Origin: Streptomyces sp. CB02261
Lineage (GTDB): Bacteria; Actinomycetota; Actinomycetes; Streptomycetales; Streptomycetaceae
Length of the DNA stretch: 64,000 nucleotides
Direction: 5' to 3'
Assembly (NCBI RefSeq): GCF_001905665.1
Contig: NZ_LIVX01000010.1
Location: forward strand, 1 to 64,000
Position numbers and translations under genes: made by a program. Below the pieces are notes generated by a model. That model did no database searches. It was not told where the DNA came from and saw only the letters and a list, made by a program, of their open reading frames with translations. Of this stretch, positions 44,478 to 55,292 are shown piece by piece (position 1 is the stretch's first letter; the number at the start of each line of letters is the position of its first letter).

Positions 44478-45164
44478 TCAGACCCGCCCGAGGGCGGCCT
44501 CCACCAGCCCCCGCATCACCCGCGGGTCGTCGCCCAGCTCCGGATGCCACTGGACGCCGAGCGCCCAGGCCGGGTCGGCCAGTTCGACCGCCTCCACCGT
44601 GCCGTCCTCCGCGTGGGCCGAGGCGGCGAGACCCGCGCCCAGCCGGTCCACGGCCTGGTGGTGGTAGGTCGGGACCTCGGTGAGTTCGGGAACGAGGGAG
44701 GCGTACCGGCTGCCCGGCACCGGCTTCACCGCGTGCCGGCCGACGACCCCGACCGCGTCCACGTGCCCGTCCAGGTGCTGCACCAGCGTCCCGCCCAGGG
44801 CCACGTTCAGGAGCTGCATGCCCCGGCAGATGCCGAGCAGCGGGGTCCCGGACGCCAGGGCCGCGTCGATCAGGGCCAGCTCCCAGGCGTCCCGCTCCCG
44901 GGCCGGCGGGCCGGTGCGGGGGTCGCGCTCGGCCCCGTACCGCACGGGCTCGACGTCCGCCCCGCCCGCGACGACCAGCCCGTCGAGCCGGGCCACGACC
45001 GCCGCGGCGGCCTCCGGCCCGTCCGGCGGCAGCATCACCGCGAGCCCGCCGCTCTCCTGGACGAGCCGCGGATAGCGGGCGGGGAGCAGGGCGGCCCGCA
45101 TGTCCCACACCCCCCACCGGGCCTGGTCGAGGTAGGTCGTCACGCCGATGATCGGCTTGGGCAC
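44478..45164 (-). CDS. Class I glutamine-amidotransferase-like hydrolase (gamma-glutamyl-GABA hydrolase, PuuD type)
   Basis: 228 aa. Catalytic Cys113 in GICRGMQLLNV, His207 and Glu209 in VQWHPE, plus the PuuD-typical YHHQAVD. The family cleaves gamma-glutamyl amides such as gamma-glutamyl-GABA. In this cluster it would release glutamate from the oxidised gamma-glutamyl intermediate. GTG at 45164 with GGAGGA upstream. It lies 89 bp downstream of the amino-acid-type permease gene on the same strand; short ACGGGAGAG repeats fill the gap. Confidence 0.9.
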   Translation of the reverse strand: MPKPIIGVTTYLDQARWGVWDMRAALLPARYPRLVQESGGLAVMLPPDGPEAAAAVVARLDGLVVAGGADVEPVRYGAERDPRTGPPARERDAWELALIDAALASGTPLLGICRGMQLLNVALGGTLVQHLDGHVDAVGVVGRHAVKPVPGSRYASLVPELTEVPTYHHQAVDRLGAGLAASAHAEDGTVEAVELADPAWALGVQWHPELGDDPRVMRGLVEAALGRV

Positions 45165-45253
45165 GGGAGTTCCTCCGGAAACGACGGGAGAGACGGGAGA
45201 GACGGGGGCGACGGGATGGACGGGCGCGAGGCGGCGGACGGGCGGGACCCGCG

Positions 45254-46735
<1,482 letters not shown>

Positions 46736-46889
46736 GGCAGCGTCAGCTCCCCGCAGCGGGCCCAATGGATTGAGGCCATACCTTTGCGGTGGTCGACGGG
46801 GGAGCGCAACCCCCGTGCGTCACTTTCGAGTCACGCGGGGAGGGTGCCGCGGCCCCCGGCGCGGGTACGGCGGTCCCGGCCGGCGCGCC

Positions 46890-47618
46890 TCACGTCAGGA
46901 AGCCCCGCAGCAGGGCCGCCGTCCCCGCGCAGTGCTCCCGCATCACCTCGCGGGCCGCGTCCGCGTCCCCGTCGAGGACCGCCTCCACGAGGGCGGTGTG
47001 CTGGTGCTGGGAGTGCTCCAGGTTGCGTACGAGCAGGGGGATGCAGTCCAGGAGGTCGTTCACCGTGGCCCGGACGGCCGCGTACCGGGCCGTCAGGGTC
47101 GGCGAGCCGGAGAGCTCGGCGAGCGTGAGGTGGAGCAGGGTGTCCTGACGGCGGTAGTCGGCCAGCGGCGCGTCGTGCGTGGCGGCCAGCGCGGCCCGCA
47201 GCCGCTCGGCGCCCGCCGGTTCGAGGCCGTGGGCCGCGCAGAGTCCGGCGGCCCCCACCTCCAGGACCTCACGGAAGCGCAGGGTGTCCTCCATGTCGAC
47301 CGACGCGATCCGGCGGCGCAGCTCGTCCTCGTCGGCCGTCTGGACGCGGGGCAGCACGAACGTTCCGCCGTACCGGCCGCGCCGGCTCTCCACGAGCCCC
47401 TGCTCCTGGAGCACCTTGAGGACCTCGCGCAGGGTGACCCGGCTGATCCCCATCCGGTCGGCCAGCTCCCGCTCGGCGGGCAGCCGCTCGCCGCCCGGCA
47501 CGAGCCCGAGCCGTACCACCTGGAGGATCTGCTCCAGTGCCTCCTCGAAGCCGTTGCCCGCCCGCACCGGCCGCAGCACGGGCGTCAGCCGGTCCGCCGA
47601 TTCACTCGTACTGGCCAC
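46890..47618 (-). CDS. GntR/FadR-family regulator (EpuRI-like)
   Basis: 242 aa. N-terminal winged helix with LAERELADRMGISRVTLREV-like text (PAERELADRMGISRVTLREV, about 47-66) and GRYGGTFV wing; C-terminal all-helical FCD domain with metal-ligand pattern (D and H residues in LHLTLAEL, HQHTALVEAV). By gene order it corresponds to the S. coelicolor regulator EpuRI next to glnA4. GTG at 47618. Divergent from the synthetase gene; the 89-bp gap would hold its operator. Confidence 0.9.
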   Translation of the reverse strand: MASTSESADRLTPVLRPVRAGNGFEEALEQILQVVRLGLVPGGERLPAERELADRMGISRVTLREVLKVLQEQGLVESRRGRYGGTFVLPRVQTADEDELRRRIASVDMEDTLRFREVLEVGAAGLCAAHGLEPAGAERLRAALAATHDAPLADYRRQDTLLHLTLAELSGSPTLTARYAAVRATVNDLLDCIPLLVRNLEHSQHQHTALVEAVLDGDADAAREVMREHCAGTAALLRGFLT

Positions 47619-47707
47619 GTTCTCGTTTCCCCTTCTCCCGCACTTCCCAAGCAATGGTCTTCCGCAATACCTTATGACTTCCGGCAGGCCGAAGGAGGAG
47701 CAATCCC

Positions 47708-49072
47708 GTGGCAGACCGCACACCCCCGCTCACCGTCGAGAAGCTCCGTGCCCTCGTCGCGAGCGGCGAGATCGACACCGTCGTCCTGGCCTTCCCCGAC
47801 ATGCAGGGGCGGCTCCAGGGCAAGCGGTTCGCCGCCCCGTTCTTCCTGGACGAGGTACTCGGCCACGGCACCGAGGGCTGCAACTATCTTCTGGCCGTCG
47901 ACACCGAGATGAACACCGTCGAGGGCTACGAGATGTCCTCCTGGGCGCGCGGCTACGGCGACTTCGCCATGCTCCCGGACCTCGCCACCCTCCGCCGGCT
48001 CCCCTGGAACGAGGCAACCGCCGCGGTGACGGCCGACCTCGCCTGGGCCGACGGCACCCCGGTCGTCGCGGCACCCCGCCAGATCCTCCGCCGCCAGCTG
48101 GAACGCCTCGCGGAGCACGGTCTCACCGCCCACGTCGGCACCGAACTCGAGTTCATCGTCTTCAGGGACAGCTACGAGCAGGCCTGGGACGCGAACTACC
48201 GCGGCCTCACCCCCGCCAACCAGTACAACATCGACTACTCCGTCCTCGGCACCGGCCGCGTCGAACCGCTCCTGCGCCGCATCCGCAACGAGATGACCGG
48301 CGCCGGACTCACCGTCGAGTCCGCCAAGGGCGAGTGCAACCCCGGCCAGCACGAGATCGCCTTCAAGTACGACGAGGCCCTCGTCACCTGCGACCAGCAC
48401 GCCGTCTACAAGACGGGCGCCAAGGAGATCGCCGCACAGGAGGGCTACGCGCTCACCTTCATGGCGAAGTACAACGAACGCGAGGGCAACTCCTGCCACA
48501 TCCACCTCTCCCTCCAGGACGCGGACGGGACGAACGTGATGGCCGGGGACGACGAGCACAGCATGTCCGCGACCATGCGGCACTTCCTCGCCGGACAGCT
48601 GTCCGCCCTGCGCGACTTCTCCCTCCTCTACGCCCCCAACATCAACTCGTACAAGCGGTTCCAGCCCGGCTCCTTCGCGCCGACCGCCGTCGCCTGGGGC
48701 CACGACAACCGCACCTGCTCGCTCCGGGTCGTCGGCCACGGCCGCTCCACCCGCTTCGAGAACCGCCTCCCCGGCGGCGACGTCAACCCCTACCTCGCCG
48801 TGGCCGGCATGGTGGCGGCCGGACTGCACGGCATCGAGCAGCGGCTCGAACTGCCCCCGCCCTGCGCCGGAAACGCGTACACCGCCGAATACGCGCACGT
48901 GCCCACCACCCTGCGCGAGGCCGCCGAACTCTGGGAGACCAGCGAGATCGCCAAGGCCGCCTTCGGCGCCGAGGTCGTCGCCCACTACCGCAACATGGCC
49001 CGCGTCGAGCTGGAGGCCTTCGACGCCGCGGTGACCGACTGGGAACTGCGCCGCTCCTTCGAACGCCTCTGA
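47708..49072 (+). CDS. glnA4: Glutamine-synthetase-like gamma-glutamylethanolamide synthetase
   Basis: 454 aa. GS-fold motifs: GTELEFIVF (about 141-149), ECNPGQHEIAFKYDEAL, NSCHIHLSLQD, NSYKRFQPGSFAPT, TRFENRLPGGDVNPYLAVAG. The adenylylation-loop Tyr of true GlnA is missing, and the set of residues matches GlnA3/GlnA4-type enzymes. In S. coelicolor the homologue in the same context (GlnA4) couples glutamate to ethanolamine with ATP; activity here is inferred. GTG at 47708 after AAGGAGGAG. Followed directly by aldehyde dehydrogenase and SDR genes. Confidence 0.85.
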   Translation: MADRTPPLTVEKLRALVASGEIDTVVLAFPDMQGRLQGKRFAAPFFLDEVLGHGTEGCNYLLAVDTEMNTVEGYEMSSWARGYGDFAMLPDLATLRRLPWNEATAAVTADLAWADGTPVVAAPRQILRRQLERLAEHGLTAHVGTELEFIVFRDSYEQAWDANYRGLTPANQYNIDYSVLGTGRVEPLLRRIRNEMTGAGLTVESAKGECNPGQHEIAFKYDEALVTCDQHAVYKTGAKEIAAQEGYALTFMAKYNEREGNSCHIHLSLQDADGTNVMAGDDEHSMSATMRHFLAGQLSALRDFSLLYAPNINSYKRFQPGSFAPTAVAWGHDNRTCSLRVVGHGRSTRFENRLPGGDVNPYLAVAGMVAAGLHGIEQRLELPPPCAGNAYTAEYAHVPTTLREAAELWETSEIAKAAFGAEVVAHYRNMARVELEAFDAAVTDWELRRSFERL

Positions 49073-49116
49073 ACCGGACCCTCCCCACGTACGCGTACGC
49101 CTCCGAGAGGAACGAG

Positions 49117-50481
49117 TTGCTCCAGGTACTGAACCCGGCGACCGAGGAGCTGGTCGCCACCGTCCCCGCCGCCACCCCCGCCGACGTCGACGCCGCCGTC
49201 GCACGGGCCGCCGCCGCCCAGCACGGCTGGGCCGCCGCCGCGCCCGCCGACCGGGCCCGGCTGCTCCGCCGCTACGCCGCCGTCGTCGACGAGCACATCG
49301 AGGAACTCGCCCGCCTGGAGGTCACCGAGGCCGGCCACACCCTCGGCAACGCCCGCTGGGAGGCCGGAAACGTCCGCGACCTCCTCGACTTCGCCGCCGG
49401 GGGAGTGGAGCGCCTCAACGGACGCCAGATCCCGGTGCCCGGCGGCCTGGACATCACGATCCTCGAACCGCTCGGGGTCGTCGGCGTCATCGCCCCCTGG
49501 AACTTCCCCATGCCGATCGCCGCCTGGGCCACCGCGCCCGCCCTCGCCGCAGGCAACGCCGTGATCCTCAAGCCCGCCGAGACCACCCCGCTCACCGCGC
49601 TCCGCCTCGCCGAGCTCGCCCTGGAGGCGGGCCTGCCCGAGCACCTCTTCCAGGTCCTCCCCGGCACCGGCCCCGTCGCGGGCAACGCCCTCGTCGAACA
49701 CCCCGGCGTCGCCAAGATCGTCTTCACCGGCTCCACCGAGGTCGGAAAGTCGATCATGGCCAGGTGCGCCGGCCAGGTGAAGCGGCTCACCCTCGAACTC
49801 GGCGGCAAGAGCCCCAACATCGTCTTCGCCGACGCCGACATCGAGGCGGCCGCGGCCGCGGCGCCGATGTCCTTCCTCGACAACAGCGGCCAGGACTGCT
49901 GCGCCCGCACCCGCATCCTCGTCCAGCGGAGCGCGTACGACCGCTTCCTCGCACTCCTCGCCCCCGCGATCGAGGAGATCGTCGTCGGCGACCCCTCCGA
50001 CGAGCGCACCCAGATGGGCCCGCTCATCTCCCGCGCCCAGCTCGACCGCGTCCGCTCCTACGTCACGGACGGACTCGACGGCATCCGCGGCAAGGCCCCC
50101 GAGGGCCCCGGCTTCTGGTTCCCGCCGACCGTCCTCACCGGCGTGCCGGAGGACGCCCCCTGCGCGGTCGAGGAGATCTTCGGACCCGTCGCCGTCGTCC
50201 TCCCCTTCGACGACGAGGCCGACGCGATCCGCCTCGCCAACGCCACCCCGTACGGCCTGTCCGGCTCCATCTGGACCCGGGACGTCGGCCGCGCCCTGCG
50301 CGCCTCCCGCGCCGTCCGGGCCGGCAACCTCTCCGTCAACTCCCACTCCAGCGTCCGCTACTGGACCCCGTTCGGCGGCTACCGGCAGTCCGGCCTCGGC
50401 CGGGAGCTCGGCCCCGACGCCCTGACCGCCTTCACCGAAACCAAGAACGTCTTCATCAGCACGGAGGGCCCCGCACTGTGA
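49117..50481 (+). CDS. NAD(P)-dependent aldehyde dehydrogenase
   Basis: 454 aa. APWNFPMPI (about 127-135), KPAETTPL, FTGSTEVGKSI, catalytic Glu in TLELGGKSPNIVF and catalytic Cys261 in NSGQDCCAR, EEIFGPV and PFGGYRQSGLGRE. The family oxidises aldehydes to acids. In the proposed pathway it would oxidise the gamma-glutamyl aminoacetaldehyde intermediate. The start is a TTG at 49117 with GAGAGGA upstream; no ATG or GTG in frame fits better. Its stop overlaps the GTG of the SDR gene. Confidence 0.92.
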   Translation: MLQVLNPATEELVATVPAATPADVDAAVARAAAAQHGWAAAAPADRARLLRRYAAVVDEHIEELARLEVTEAGHTLGNARWEAGNVRDLLDFAAGGVERLNGRQIPVPGGLDITILEPLGVVGVIAPWNFPMPIAAWATAPALAAGNAVILKPAETTPLTALRLAELALEAGLPEHLFQVLPGTGPVAGNALVEHPGVAKIVFTGSTEVGKSIMARCAGQVKRLTLELGGKSPNIVFADADIEAAAAAAPMSFLDNSGQDCCARTRILVQRSAYDRFLALLAPAIEEIVVGDPSDERTQMGPLISRAQLDRVRSYVTDGLDGIRGKAPEGPGFWFPPTVLTGVPEDAPCAVEEIFGPVAVVLPFDDEADAIRLANATPYGLSGSIWTRDVGRALRASRAVRAGNLSVNSHSSVRYWTPFGGYRQSGLGRELGPDALTAFTETKNVFISTEGPAL

Positions 50482-51260
50482 GCAACGAGATCATCTGCCG
50501 CCGACTCGTCGGCCGCACCGCCGTCATCACCGGAGCCGGCAGCGGCATCGGCCTCGCCACCGCCCGCCGCCTCGCCTCCGAAGGCGCGAACGTCGTCTGC
50601 GGCGACATCGACGAGGAGGCGGGCAAGGCCGCCGCGGAGGAGGTCGGCGGCACCTTCGTGAAGGTCGACGTCACCGACCCGGAGGAGGTCGAGGCACTGT
50701 TCAGGACCGCCTTCGACACCTACGGCTCCGTCGACATCGCCTTCAACAACGCCGGCATCTCGCCCCCCGACGACGACTCCATCCTGGAGACCGGCCTGGA
50801 GGCCTGGAAGCGGGTCCAGGACGTCAACCTCACCTCCGTCTACCTCTGCTGCAAGGCCGCGCTGCCCTACATGCGCCGCCAGGGCAAGGGCTCCATCATC
50901 AACACCGCGTCCTTCGTCGCGATCATGGGCGCGGCGACCAGCCAGATCTCCTACACCGCCTCCAAGGGCGGAGTCCTCGCCATGTCCCGCGAACTGGGCG
51001 TCCAGTTCGCCCGCGAGGGCATCCGCGTCAACGCCCTCTGCCCCGGCCCGGTCAACACCCCGCTCCTCCAGGAGCTGTTCGCCAAGGACCCCGAGCGGGC
51101 CGCGCGCCGCCTCGTCCACATCCCCGTCGGCCGCTTCGCCGAGGCCGACGAGATCGCCGCCGCCGTCGCCTTCCTCGCGAGCGACGACTCCTCCTTCGTC
51201 AACGCCAGCGACTTCCTGGTCGACGGAGGCATCTCGGGCGCGTACGTGACGCCGCTCTAG
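50478..51260 (+). CDS. Short-chain dehydrogenase/reductase
   Basis: 260 aa. Classical SDR: TGAGSGIG nucleotide-binding motif (about 18-25), DVTDPEEV, NNAGIS, catalytic Ser in IINTASF and YTASK (Tyr and Lys), and PGPVNTPL. It oxidises or reduces an alcohol/ketone with NAD(P). In the pathway it would oxidise the hydroxyl of gamma-glutamylethanolamide to the aldehyde; this is inference. GTG at 50478 overlaps the aldehyde dehydrogenase stop (GTGA). Convergent with the next gene (23 bp apart). Confidence 0.92.
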   Translation: MSNEIICRRLVGRTAVITGAGSGIGLATARRLASEGANVVCGDIDEEAGKAAAEEVGGTFVKVDVTDPEEVEALFRTAFDTYGSVDIAFNNAGISPPDDDSILETGLEAWKRVQDVNLTSVYLCCKAALPYMRRQGKGSIINTASFVAIMGAATSQISYTASKGGVLAMSRELGVQFAREGIRVNALCPGPVNTPLLQELFAKDPERAARRLVHIPVGRFAEADEIAAAVAFLASDDSSFVNASDFLVDGGISGAYVTPL

Positions 51261-51283
51261 CCGCTCCGGCGGCTCCGGCCGCT

Positions 51284-52486
51284 CTAGAGGAAGGTGCGGC
51301 CCTCACCCCGGTACGTCGGCACGGTCGCCGTCACCCGGTCCCCCTCGATCAGCTGAAGGCTGTCGAACCGCTCGCACAGCTCGCCGGCCTTCGCGTGCCG
51401 GAACCACACCTTGTCGCCGATCCGCAGATCGTCGGCCGGCGAGCCGAGCAGCGGGGTCTGCACCTCGCCGGGGCCCTCCTGCGGGTCGTACCGGAGCCCC
51501 TCCGGCAGATACGGCACCGGCAGCCGGTCCCGGCCCGCCGCCCCCGACGCCGGGTACCCGCCGCCGAGCACGGTCACCACCCCCACCCCCGGACGGCGGA
51601 CGACGGGCTGCGCGAAGAGCGCCGCGGGCCGCCCGCTGAACGACGTGTAGTTGTCGAAGAGCCGCGGCACGAACAGTCCCGAACCCGCGGCGATCTCCGT
51701 CACCGCGTCCTCGGCGGCCGTGTGCTGCACGCTCCCGGTGCCGCCGCCGTTCACGAACTCCAGGTCCGGCGCCACCGCCCGGACCGCCCGCACCACGGCC
51801 GCCCTGCGCTCCGCCAGCTCCCTGCGGGCCGCCGCCTGCATCAGCCGGATCGCCCGCGAACGCAGCGGCCGGCCCGCGACCGCGTCCCCGACACCCGCGA
51901 CATGCCCCTCGTACGCCATGATCCCGACCAACCGGAACCCCGGGCGCCGCACCACCGAGCGCGCCAGCTCGGCCAGCTGGGCGGGCTCCCGCAGCGGAGA
52001 GCGCAGCGCCCCTACCCGTATCCGGCCCCCGAGCAGGCGCAGCGCCGTGTCCAGCTCCAGACAGACCCGCACCTCCTCCGTCCCGCCCGCGCGCGCGGCG
52101 TCGATCAGATCCAGCTGCGCCACGTCGTCGACCATCACGGTCACGGCGGCGGCGAGCTTCGGATCCCGCGCCAGCTCCCCGAACCCGGAACGGTCCGCCG
52201 AGGGATACGCCAGCAGGACGTCGTCGAAGCCGGCGCGCGCCAGCCACAGCGACTCGTCGAGCGTGTACGACATGACCCCCGCGAAGCCCTCCCGCGCGAG
52301 CACCCGCTCCAGCAGGGCCCGGCACCGCACGGACTTGCTCGCCACCCGCACCGGCTTGCCCCCGGCCCGGCGCACGAGGTCCGCCGCGTTGGCGTCGAAG
52401 GCCTCCAGATCGACGACCGCCACGGGCGCGTCGAGATGTGCGGTGGCCCGGTCGTAACGGGCCCGGTCGGCGGCACGGGGAGTCAT
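51284..52486 (-). CDS. PLP-dependent amino acid deaminase/aldolase (alanine-racemase fold, D-threonine-aldolase-like)
   Basis: 400 aa. N-terminal alanine-racemase-type barrel with the PLP lysine K51 in VRVASKSVRC, GVMSYTLDESLWLA, CLELDTALRLLGGRIRVG, VGIMAYEGHVAG and VNGGGTGSV; C-terminal D-serine-dehydratase-like domain with IGDKVWFRHAKAGELCERFD, where His and Cys can bind the metal. Members act on D-threonine, D-serine or related beta-hydroxy amino acids. The ATG at 52486 lacks a good ribosome-binding site. Confidence 0.88.
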   Translation of the reverse strand: MTPRAADRARYDRATAHLDAPVAVVDLEAFDANAADLVRRAGGKPVRVASKSVRCRALLERVLAREGFAGVMSYTLDESLWLARAGFDDVLLAYPSADRSGFGELARDPKLAAAVTVMVDDVAQLDLIDAARAGGTEEVRVCLELDTALRLLGGRIRVGALRSPLREPAQLAELARSVVRRPGFRLVGIMAYEGHVAGVGDAVAGRPLRSRAIRLMQAAARRELAERRAAVVRAVRAVAPDLEFVNGGGTGSVQHTAAEDAVTEIAAGSGLFVPRLFDNYTSFSGRPAALFAQPVVRRPGVGVVTVLGGGYPASGAAGRDRLPVPYLPEGLRYDPQEGPGEVQTPLLGSPADDLRIGDKVWFRHAKAGELCERFDSLQLIEGDRVTATVPTYRGEGRTFL

Positions 52487-52597
52487 GGCCCGAGCTTGCC
52501 AGACCGGTTTACGGGTGGGTAGCCCCTGAGTTCCCGCGCCGGGGGGAACAGCCCGTAGAGTGACGGGCATTGTCGACACGAGCGGGGGGGAACGGGG

Positions 52598-54058
52598 ATG
52601 ACCGGCGAGCAGCGTCCCCCCGCGACCTCCCGCATCACGGACGCGCTCCTTCCGACGGACCCCACCCCCGAACCGTCCCCGGCGGAGACCACCACCCGCC
52701 TCCGCGCGATCCGCCCGCCCGAACCCCGCACGGAGACCACCCGGCGGGACTCCGCCACGGAGGCGACGCACGCGGGCGCGGGAGCGCCGACGCGCCGCGC
52801 GCCCGGGACCGCGCCCCGGGCGACCGTGGACCGGCTCTCGACAGCGACGACGCCCTCGCCCCCGGCAGCGGCGCCCTCGGCACCCGCCGGCACGCGGCCC
52901 CGCCCGGCGTCGAACCAGGCCACGCCGCCCGCCGCTTCCCCGCCGCGTCCTGCTTCCCCGCCGACCCCTCCGTCCCCGCCGCGCCCGGCGGCCCAGCCGG
53001 TGGCCACTGCACCCGCCGGCACGCCGCCCCGCCAGGCGCAGGGCCCCGGGACCTCGGTGCCGGCGGTCCCTCCGCTCCCCGCGGCCCGCCCCGCGGCACC
53101 GGCGCCCACCGCCCCGCCCCGCCCGGGCCCCGGTCCCGCCGCCCCGGACGACGGCTGGCAGGTCCCCGCCGCGCCGCGGCAGGCGGACGGTGCCGTCGGC
53201 GTCCGGCACCTCCCCCCGTACGGCCACACGTACGGGCACACCGCCCCGCAGCCTGAGGGTCTCGGCGAGACCACCACCCGGTTCCGGCCCGTACGGGAGC
53301 GGCGTACCGGGCGACGGATCGCCGTCGCCGTCTGCGCCGTGCTCGGGATCGGACTCATCGGCGGCTCCCTCGCCGGCGTGTGGCTGGCCGCGGCCGAGCC
53401 CGGCAAGCCCGCCGAGCCCGCCGGTTACACCGAGGCCATGGGCCTCTGGCACAACGCCCCGGTCGACACCCTCTTCCCCCGCACCCTCCCCGGCCCAGGC
53501 GCCGGACCCGGCGCGGCCGCGCGGACCTGGACCCGGATCGTCGTCGCCCCGGACGCCCCCTGCACGCCCGCCGTCCTCGCCAAGGGCCTGCTCGCCACCC
53601 TCCGCCCGCTCGGCTGCGAGCGCGTCCTGCGCGCCACGTACACCGACGCCACCGCCAGCAGCGTCCTCACCGTCGGCCTCGTCTTCACCCGTGCCGACGC
53701 CCAGACGCAGCGCACCCTCGGCGGGACCACCGGCCTCACCGCCCGCCTCGGCGCCGACGTCCCGCCGGCGCTCTCCGGCCCCGGCACCGTCGCCGCCCGC
53801 TTCGGAGCCGCCCAGCGCGCCAGCTGGTGGCTGAGCGCCCCCGCCGACCTCCCCGTCGTCGTCACCGCCGTCTCCGGCTTCGCCGACGGCCGGGCCGTCA
53901 CCGGTCCGCAGCCCGCCGACCGGGCCATGGCCGCGGGCCGTACCGACGCCACCGCGCAGTCCGGCCTCGGCCACGAGGCCAAGGGCATCACCGTGCGCAT
54001 CGAGCGGCTGCTGCGCACGACGGTCGCCGCGGCCGTGAAGGAGAAGAACGCCCGGTGA
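52598..54058 (+). CDS. Pro/Ala/Thr-rich single-pass membrane protein
   Basis: 486 aa. Residues 1-230 are cytoplasmic, low in complexity and rich in Pro, Ala and Thr; one transmembrane helix follows (IAVAVCAVLGIGLIGGSLAG, about 247-266), then a globular outside domain of about 210 residues (YTEAMGLWHNAPVDTLFP, WTRIVVAPDAPC, CERVLRATYTD). ATG at 52598 (the 3 nt after it start MTGEQRPP). It is translationally coupled (GTGA overlap) to the downstream mycosin gene, so the two may work together at the membrane. I do not recognise the family. Confidence 0.8.
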   Translation: MTGEQRPPATSRITDALLPTDPTPEPSPAETTTRLRAIRPPEPRTETTRRDSATEATHAGAGAPTRRAPGTAPRATVDRLSTATTPSPPAAAPSAPAGTRPRPASNQATPPAASPPRPASPPTPPSPPRPAAQPVATAPAGTPPRQAQGPGTSVPAVPPLPAARPAAPAPTAPPRPGPGPAAPDDGWQVPAAPRQADGAVGVRHLPPYGHTYGHTAPQPEGLGETTTRFRPVRERRTGRRIAVAVCAVLGIGLIGGSLAGVWLAAAEPGKPAEPAGYTEAMGLWHNAPVDTLFPRTLPGPGAGPGAAARTWTRIVVAPDAPCTPAVLAKGLLATLRPLGCERVLRATYTDATASSVLTVGLVFTRADAQTQRTLGGTTGLTARLGADVPPALSGPGTVAARFGAAQRASWWLSAPADLPVVVTAVSGFADGRAVTGPQPADRAMAAGRTDATAQSGLGHEAKGITVRIERLLRTTVAAAVKEKNAR

Positions 54059-55233
54059 CCCGCCCCACCCGCCCCACCCGCACCGTCGCGGCCGTCCTCC
54101 TCGCCGCCGCCTTCGCCGTCCTGCCCGCCACCACCACGCCCGCCTACGCCGACACCATCCGGGCCCGCCAGTGGGGCCTCGAAGCGCTCCACACCACGGA
54201 GGCCTGGCGCACCACCAAGGGCGACGGCATCACGGTCGCCGTCCTCGACACCGGCGTCGACGCCGAACACCCGGACCTGGAGGGTTCGGTCCTGCCGGGA
54301 CGCGACCTCGTCGGCTTCGGCGCGTCCAGGGGCGACCGCGCCTGGGCCCGGCACGGCACCGCCATGGCCGGGATCATCGCCGGACACGGCCATGGATACG
54401 ACGGCGAGGACGGCGTCCTCGGCATCGCCCCCGACGCGAAGATCCTCCCCGTACGGGTCATCCTCGAAGGCACCGACAAAGCCCGCGACAAGGCCCGCAA
54501 GACCCGGGGCACCGCCCTCGCCGAAGGCATCCGCTGGGCCGCCGACCACGGCGCCGACGTCATCAACCTCTCCCTCGGCGACGACTCCAAGTCCGCCCAC
54601 CCCGACGCGGGCGAGGACGCCGCCGTCCAGTACGCGCTCGCGAAGGGCGTCTCCGTCGTCGCCTCCGCCGGCAACGGCGGCGAGAAGGGCGACCACATCT
54701 CCTACCCCGCCGCGTACCCCGGGGTCATCGCCGTCACCGCCGTCGACCGCTACGGCACCCACGCCTCCTTCTCCACCCGCCGCTGGTACGCCACCGTCAG
54801 CGCCCCCGGCGTCGACATCGCCATCGCCGACCCCGACCGGCGCTACTACGAGGGCTGGGGCACCAGCGCCGCCGCCGCGTTCGCCTCGGGAGCCGTCGCC
54901 CTCGTCCGCGCCGCCCACCCCGACCTCACCCCGGCCCAGATCAAGCGGCTGCTGATCGACACCGCCCGCAACCGGCCGAAGGGCGGCCGCAGCGACGCCA
55001 AGGGGTACGGAACGGTCGACCCGGCCGCCGCGATCGAGGCGGGCGCCCGGCTCAAGGGCGCCGACCCCAAGACCACCACCAGCGGCTACCGCGGCCAGTA
55101 CTTCGGCCCCGGCCCGCTCCCCGCCGCCGAGGAGAGCCGCCCCGTCGGCCTGCTCGCCCCCCTCGCCGGCGGGCTCGGCGTCCTGCTGCTCCTCACCGCC
55201 GTCGTCCTGCGCCGCGCCCACCGGCCCCGCTAG
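54055..55233 (+). CDS. Mycosin-type S8 serine protease, membrane anchored
   Basis: 392 aa. Signal peptide (RTVAAVLLAAAFAVLPATTT, residues 9-28), subtilisin-fold domain with triad D65 (AVLDTGVD), H100 (RHGTAMAGI) and S271 (GTSAAAAFASG), and a C-terminal transmembrane helix (LLAPLAGGLGVLLLLTAVVL) followed by RRAHRPR. This is the layout of MycP proteases of type VII secretion systems, but no other ESX genes are near. GTG at 54055 overlaps the preceding stop codon. It probably cleaves substrates outside the membrane. Confidence 0.9.
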   Translation: MTRPTRPTRTVAAVLLAAAFAVLPATTTPAYADTIRARQWGLEALHTTEAWRTTKGDGITVAVLDTGVDAEHPDLEGSVLPGRDLVGFGASRGDRAWARHGTAMAGIIAGHGHGYDGEDGVLGIAPDAKILPVRVILEGTDKARDKARKTRGTALAEGIRWAADHGADVINLSLGDDSKSAHPDAGEDAAVQYALAKGVSVVASAGNGGEKGDHISYPAAYPGVIAVTAVDRYGTHASFSTRRWYATVSAPGVDIAIADPDRRYYEGWGTSAAAAFASGAVALVRAAHPDLTPAQIKRLLIDTARNRPKGGRSDAKGYGTVDPAAAIEAGARLKGADPKTTTSGYRGQYFGPGPLPAAEESRPVGLLAPLAGGLGVLLLLTAVVLRRAHRPR

Positions 55234-55280
55234 GGGGCGTCACCCGGACCCCGGCGGGCCGCGCGTCCCGGCGCGACGGT

Positions 55281-55286
55281 TAGGCT
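55281..55286 (+). promoter_or_regulatory. -10 hexamer of a leaderless sseB-type transcript
   Basis: TAGGCT ends 6 nt before the GTG at 55293; no Shine-Dalgarno sequence is present. Confidence 0.5.
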
Positions 55287-55292
55287 CGGTGC

